64,000 nt of DNA from Streptomyces cyaneogriseus subsp. noncyanogenus (GTDB lineage: Bacteria > Actinomycetota > Actinomycetes > Streptomycetales > Streptomycetaceae), in the NCBI RefSeq assembly GCF_000931445.1, contig NZ_CP010849.1, positions 2,790,001-2,854,000 of the forward strand. The letters are read 5' to 3'. The notes under the pieces were generated by a model. The model was not told where the DNA came from, ran no database searches, and was given only the letters and a program-made list of their open reading frames with translations. The first letter of the stretch is position 1. Every line of letters begins with the position of its first letter. Positions 61,285 to 64,000 of this stretch are shown one piece after another. Made by a program: the position numbers and the translations under genes.

Positions 61285-62655
61285 ATGGCCGATTTCTCGA
61301 AGCCGAACGTGCCGCGGTTCTCGGTGGACGTCTACCAGAACGCGTATCTGCCGGAAGGGGGCCGCGCGGTCGACGCGATCGTCACGGTGACCGCCACCGG
61401 GGGCGGCGCGCTCACCGCGCCGCATCCGTACGCGCCCGTTGACGGCCCGTCGGCCGCCGTGGTGCTGATGGTGGACTGCTCGGGGTCGATGGACCACCCG
61501 CCGGCCAAGATGCGCAACGCGCGCGAGGCCACGGCCGCCGCCGTCGACGCCCTGCGCGACGGCGTGCGCTTCGCGGTGATCGGCGGCACCCACGTGGCCA
61601 CGGAGGTCTACCCGGGCGGCGGCCGGCTGGCGGTCGCCGGCGCCACCACCCGCGCGCAGGCCAAGCTGGCGCTGCGCCGGCTGAGCGCGGGCGGCGGCAC
61701 GGCGATCGGGACGTGGCTGCATCGCGCGGACCGCCTGCTGGCGTCGGCGGACGTCGCCATCCGGCACGGCATCCTGCTCACCGACGGCCGCAACGAGCAC
61801 GAGTCGCCCGAGGCGCTGCGGGCGGCGCTGGAGATGTGCGCCGGCCGCTTCACCTGCGACGCCCGCGGGGTGGGGACCGACTGGGAAGTGAAAGAAGTCA
61901 CAGGGGTCGCCTCCGCCCTGCTCGGCACCGCCGACATCGTCGCCGACCCGGCCGGGCTCGCCGCCGACTTCACGCGGATGATGGAGAAGGCCATGGGCAA
62001 GGCGGTCGCGGACGTCTCGCTGCGGCTGTGGACCCCGGCCGGGACCACCGTGACCTTCGTCAAACAGGTCGCGCCGGCCGTCGAGGACCTGACCGGCCGC
62101 CGTACCGAGGCGGGCCCGCGCACCGGGGACTACCCCACCGGGTCCTGGGGCGGCGAGTCCCGCGACTACCACGTCCGTGTGGAAGTGCCGCCCGCGCACA
62201 TCGGCCAGGAGATGCTGGCCGCCCGCGTCTCGCTGGTGGTCCCCCGGCCCGGGGACTCCCCCCTTCCGGGCGCGTCCGGGAGCGGGGCGGGCACCGTCCG
62301 GGACCCGGGCGCCCAGGGTCTGATCCGGGCCGTGTGGACCGACGACCTCGCCGCCTCCACCTCGATCGACCCCCAGGTCGCCCACTACACCGGGCAGGCC
62401 GAACTGGCGCAAGCCATCCGGCAAGGTATCGAACTGCGCAAAGCGGGAGACTTCGACGGCGCAACGGCCAGACTGGGCCGGGCGGTTCAGTTGGCCGGAG
62501 CCTCGGGGAACGCGGATACTGCGAAACTGCTTGCGAAGGTGGTGGACGTGGTCGACGCCGCGACCGGTACTGTGCGACTGAAAGCGAAGGTCGCGGAGGC
62601 CGACGAGATGACCCTCGAAACCCGGTCGACGAAGACTGTCCGCGTGAAGAAGTGA
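61285..62655 (+). CDS. VWA-domain protein
   Basis: A 456-residue cytosolic protein. The N-terminal ~60 residues form a beta domain (VPRFSVDVYQNAYLPEGG), followed by a VWA domain (~75-250) with an intact MIDAS metal site: VDCSGSM, Thr in GGGTAIGTW and Asp in LTDGRNEHES. A beta-sandwich and a helical C-terminus (RQGIELRKAGDFDGATARLG, TPR-like) follow. It may bind a partner in the PknG/PP2C/FHA pathway. ATG 61285 is spaced from GAAGGGGG; an in-frame ATG at 61264 is the alternative. The gap from the phosphatase stop is 106 bases. Confidence 0.88.
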   Translation: MADFSKPNVPRFSVDVYQNAYLPEGGRAVDAIVTVTATGGGALTAPHPYAPVDGPSAAVVLMVDCSGSMDHPPAKMRNAREATAAAVDALRDGVRFAVIGGTHVATEVYPGGGRLAVAGATTRAQAKLALRRLSAGGGTAIGTWLHRADRLLASADVAIRHGILLTDGRNEHESPEALRAALEMCAGRFTCDARGVGTDWEVKEVTGVASALLGTADIVADPAGLAADFTRMMEKAMGKAVADVSLRLWTPAGTTVTFVKQVAPAVEDLTGRRTEAGPRTGDYPTGSWGGESRDYHVRVEVPPAHIGQEMLAARVSLVVPRPGDSPLPGASGSGAGTVRDPGAQGLIRAVWTDDLAASTSIDPQVAHYTGQAELAQAIRQGIELRKAGDFDGATARLGRAVQLAGASGNADTAKLLAKVVDVVDAATGTVRLKAKVAEADEMTLETRSTKTVRVKK

Positions 62656-62691
62656 CCTGAAGCAGTTGGTCTGAGAAGGGGAAGCACCGAC

Positions 62692-64000
62692 ATGCCGACC
62701 TGCCCGAACGGACACCAGTCGGGTTCCGACGACTGGTGCGAGGTCTGCGGTCACCGCATGGCCGGTGCCGTACCTCCGCCGCCTCCGCCGCCCCCGCCGG
62801 GCGGCGGCTACGGCTTCCCGCCGCCCGGCGGCCCGGGCGCCCAGCCGGAGCTGTGCCCGCAGTGCCGTACGCCCCGCCAGGGCGGGGCGCCGTTCTGCGA
62901 GGAGTGCCGGTGGAACTTCCTGACCAACACCGCGACCTCGTACACCCCGGCCGCGCCGCGCCCGCCGGCGCCGAGTCCGGCCGCGCGCTTCCCGCAGCCG
63001 CCCGGGCCGTCGTTCGGCGGCGGTGACGCCTTCGAGTACCAGAGCTCCCGGCCCTCGCAGGTGAACCGTCCCGCCGAGCCGATCCCGCCGGGCCCGCCCT
63101 TCGGCGACGGCCCCTCGGGCCACGGCGGCCCGCAGCCACCGTCCGGTCCCCCGGCTCCGCACGGGCAGGACGGCTCCGGTGGCGCCGCGGGCCGTCCGCC
63201 CGGCTTCGGCGACCCCTCGCGGCCGGTTCCGCCGCCCCCCGGCCCGGGTGCGTCCGGGGGCGCCCCGCAGGCGTTCCGCCAGCCCGGCCCGGCCGCAGGC
63301 GCTCCGCAGGCGTTCCAGCAGCCCGGCCCCGACCGGACCCCGCCCCCGCCGTCCGGCCCCTCCGGACCGCCGTCCCCGCACGGACAGCCCGGACAGCCCG
63401 GCCCGGCGGGACCCCCCGCCCCGCCCGCGTTCCCGCGGGAGACCGGCCGGCCCCAGCCGGGCGGCCCGTCCTTCGGCGGCGGTGGCGACGACTGGGTGAT
63501 CTCCCCGCCGTCGGCCCCCGGCCCGGGCGGCCCCGGGGCCCCGTCCGGCGGCCCCCCGGCGCCCGGCGCCGCTCAGGGCGGCGGCTACGGCTATCCGCAC
63601 CCCGGCGCCGTCCAGACCCCGCCCCCGCCGCCGGGCCCCGGCTTCCCGCAGCAGCCCCAGGCGCCGCAGCAACCCCAGAGCCCGCAGCAGCCGCAGACGC
63701 CGCAGCAGCAGACGCGGCCCGCGACCTGGACGGCGACCATCGGCCCGGACCGCGAGTACTTCATGGCGATGATGCAGCGCTCCGGTCCCGAGGCCGCCGG
63801 CCTGAACCTGCCCGCCTACTCGCCCGAGCAGCGGCGCACGCTCACCGGCAGCCAGGTCACCATCGGCCGCCGCCGCCACTCCACCGGCGACACCCCCGAC
63901 ATCGACCTGTCGGTGCCGCCGGAGGACCCGGGCGTCTCGCACCAGCACGCGCTCCTGGTGCAGCAGCCCGACGGCGGCTGGGCGGTCGTCGACCAGAACT
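62692..64000 (+). CDS. Zinc-ribbon, Pro-rich, FHA-domain protein (cut by window end)
   Basis: 436 residues are visible and the frame is still open at the end of the window. Two zinc ribbons (CPNGHQSGSDDWCEVCGHRM; CPQCRTPRQGG...CEECRW) are followed by ~250 residues of Pro/Gly/Gln-rich low complexity. An FHA domain then starts: VTIGRRRHSTGDTPDIDLSV, DPGVSHQHALLVQQPDGGWA, with the phosphothreonine-binding Arg and the SxxH motif. By analogy with GarA/OdhI it is the probable read-out of PknG phosphorylation, though GarA itself lacks the zinc and Pro-rich parts. Confidence 0.9.
   Translation, partial: MPTCPNGHQSGSDDWCEVCGHRMAGAVPPPPPPPPPGGGYGFPPPGGPGAQPELCPQCRTPRQGGAPFCEECRWNFLTNTATSYTPAAPRPPAPSPAARFPQPPGPSFGGGDAFEYQSSRPSQVNRPAEPIPPGPPFGDGPSGHGGPQPPSGPPAPHGQDGSGGAAGRPPGFGDPSRPVPPPPGPGASGGAPQAFRQPGPAAGAPQAFQQPGPDRTPPPPSGPSGPPSPHGQPGQPGPAGPPAPPAFPRETGRPQPGGPSFGGGGDDWVISPPSAPGPGGPGAPSGGPPAPGAAQGGGYGYPHPGAVQTPPPPPGPGFPQQPQAPQQPQSPQQPQTPQQQTRPATWTATIGPDREYFMAMMQRSGPEAAGLNLPAYSPEQRRTLTGSQVTIGRRRHSTGDTPDIDLSVPPEDPGVSHQHALLVQQPDGGWAVVDQN

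Overview
The window is very GC-rich, densely coded and strongly codon-biased. It uses many GTG (and a few TTG) starts and has Streptomyces-type gene families: A-factor (AfsA/ArpA-like) signalling, ECF sigma factors, Tat-exported oxidases, PknG, proline-rich zinc-ribbon proteins. It is best read as chromosomal DNA of a Streptomyces or close relative. I saw no rRNA, tRNA, CRISPR array or intact insertion sequence.

Layout. 1-7.1 kb is mostly housekeeping: the start of a secreted protein, a NUDIX hydrolase, a large secreted subtilase, an ECF sigma factor with its membrane partner, and aspartate-semialdehyde dehydrogenase. 7.2-12.1 kb is a gamma-butyrolactone signalling locus: an AfsA-type synthase diverging from an ArpA/ScbR-type receptor with two matching operator-like sites between them, then a HAD-like protein, an SDR reductase and an MFS exporter. 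12.2-30.8 kb looks like a specialised-metabolite locus built around a 2-epi-5-epi-valiolone synthase (C7-cyclitol pathway). One arm on the minus strand has a VOC epimerase/F420-reductase fusion and an acyl-CoA ligase. The other arm on the plus strand has a BBE-type flavin oxidase, aldo/keto reductase, cyclase, ROK-kinase/dehydrogenase fusion, TIM-barrel isomerase, HAD phosphatase, serine hydrolase, a three-gene 2-oxoacid dehydrogenase complex and a sugar-porter MFS. It ends at a second ArpA-like regulator and a transposase-derived protein with lost catalytic residues.

32.3-45.9 kb is mixed core genome: PepN, several regulator/target pairs with visible palindromic operators (MerR/ABM monooxygenase, MarR/EamA exporter, TetR/FAD monooxygenase), MalQ and a GH84-like secreted hexosaminidase. 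46-50.2 kb is a translationally coupled sigma factor / zinc-finger membrane protein / ABC transporter operon. 50.3-52.9 kb carries Uma2 and HNH nuclease-fold proteins and an MscS channel. 53.2-64 kb is a signalling block resembling mycobacterial GlnX-GlnH-PknG: membrane sensor, solute-binding protein, coiled-coil protein, PknG kinase, PP2C phosphatase, VWA protein and a zinc-ribbon/FHA protein cut by the window end.

One caution dominates. At 12373-13098 and 19618-19659 the sequence contains 42-base units with a loxP core that match, as I remember it, the Roche/454 Titanium paired-end linker. Ten linker copies replace part of the acyl-CoA ligase gene. One copy plus a 185-base duplication breaks the cyclase gene. 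These are almost certainly assembly artefacts, so both genes should be read as probably intact in the organism.
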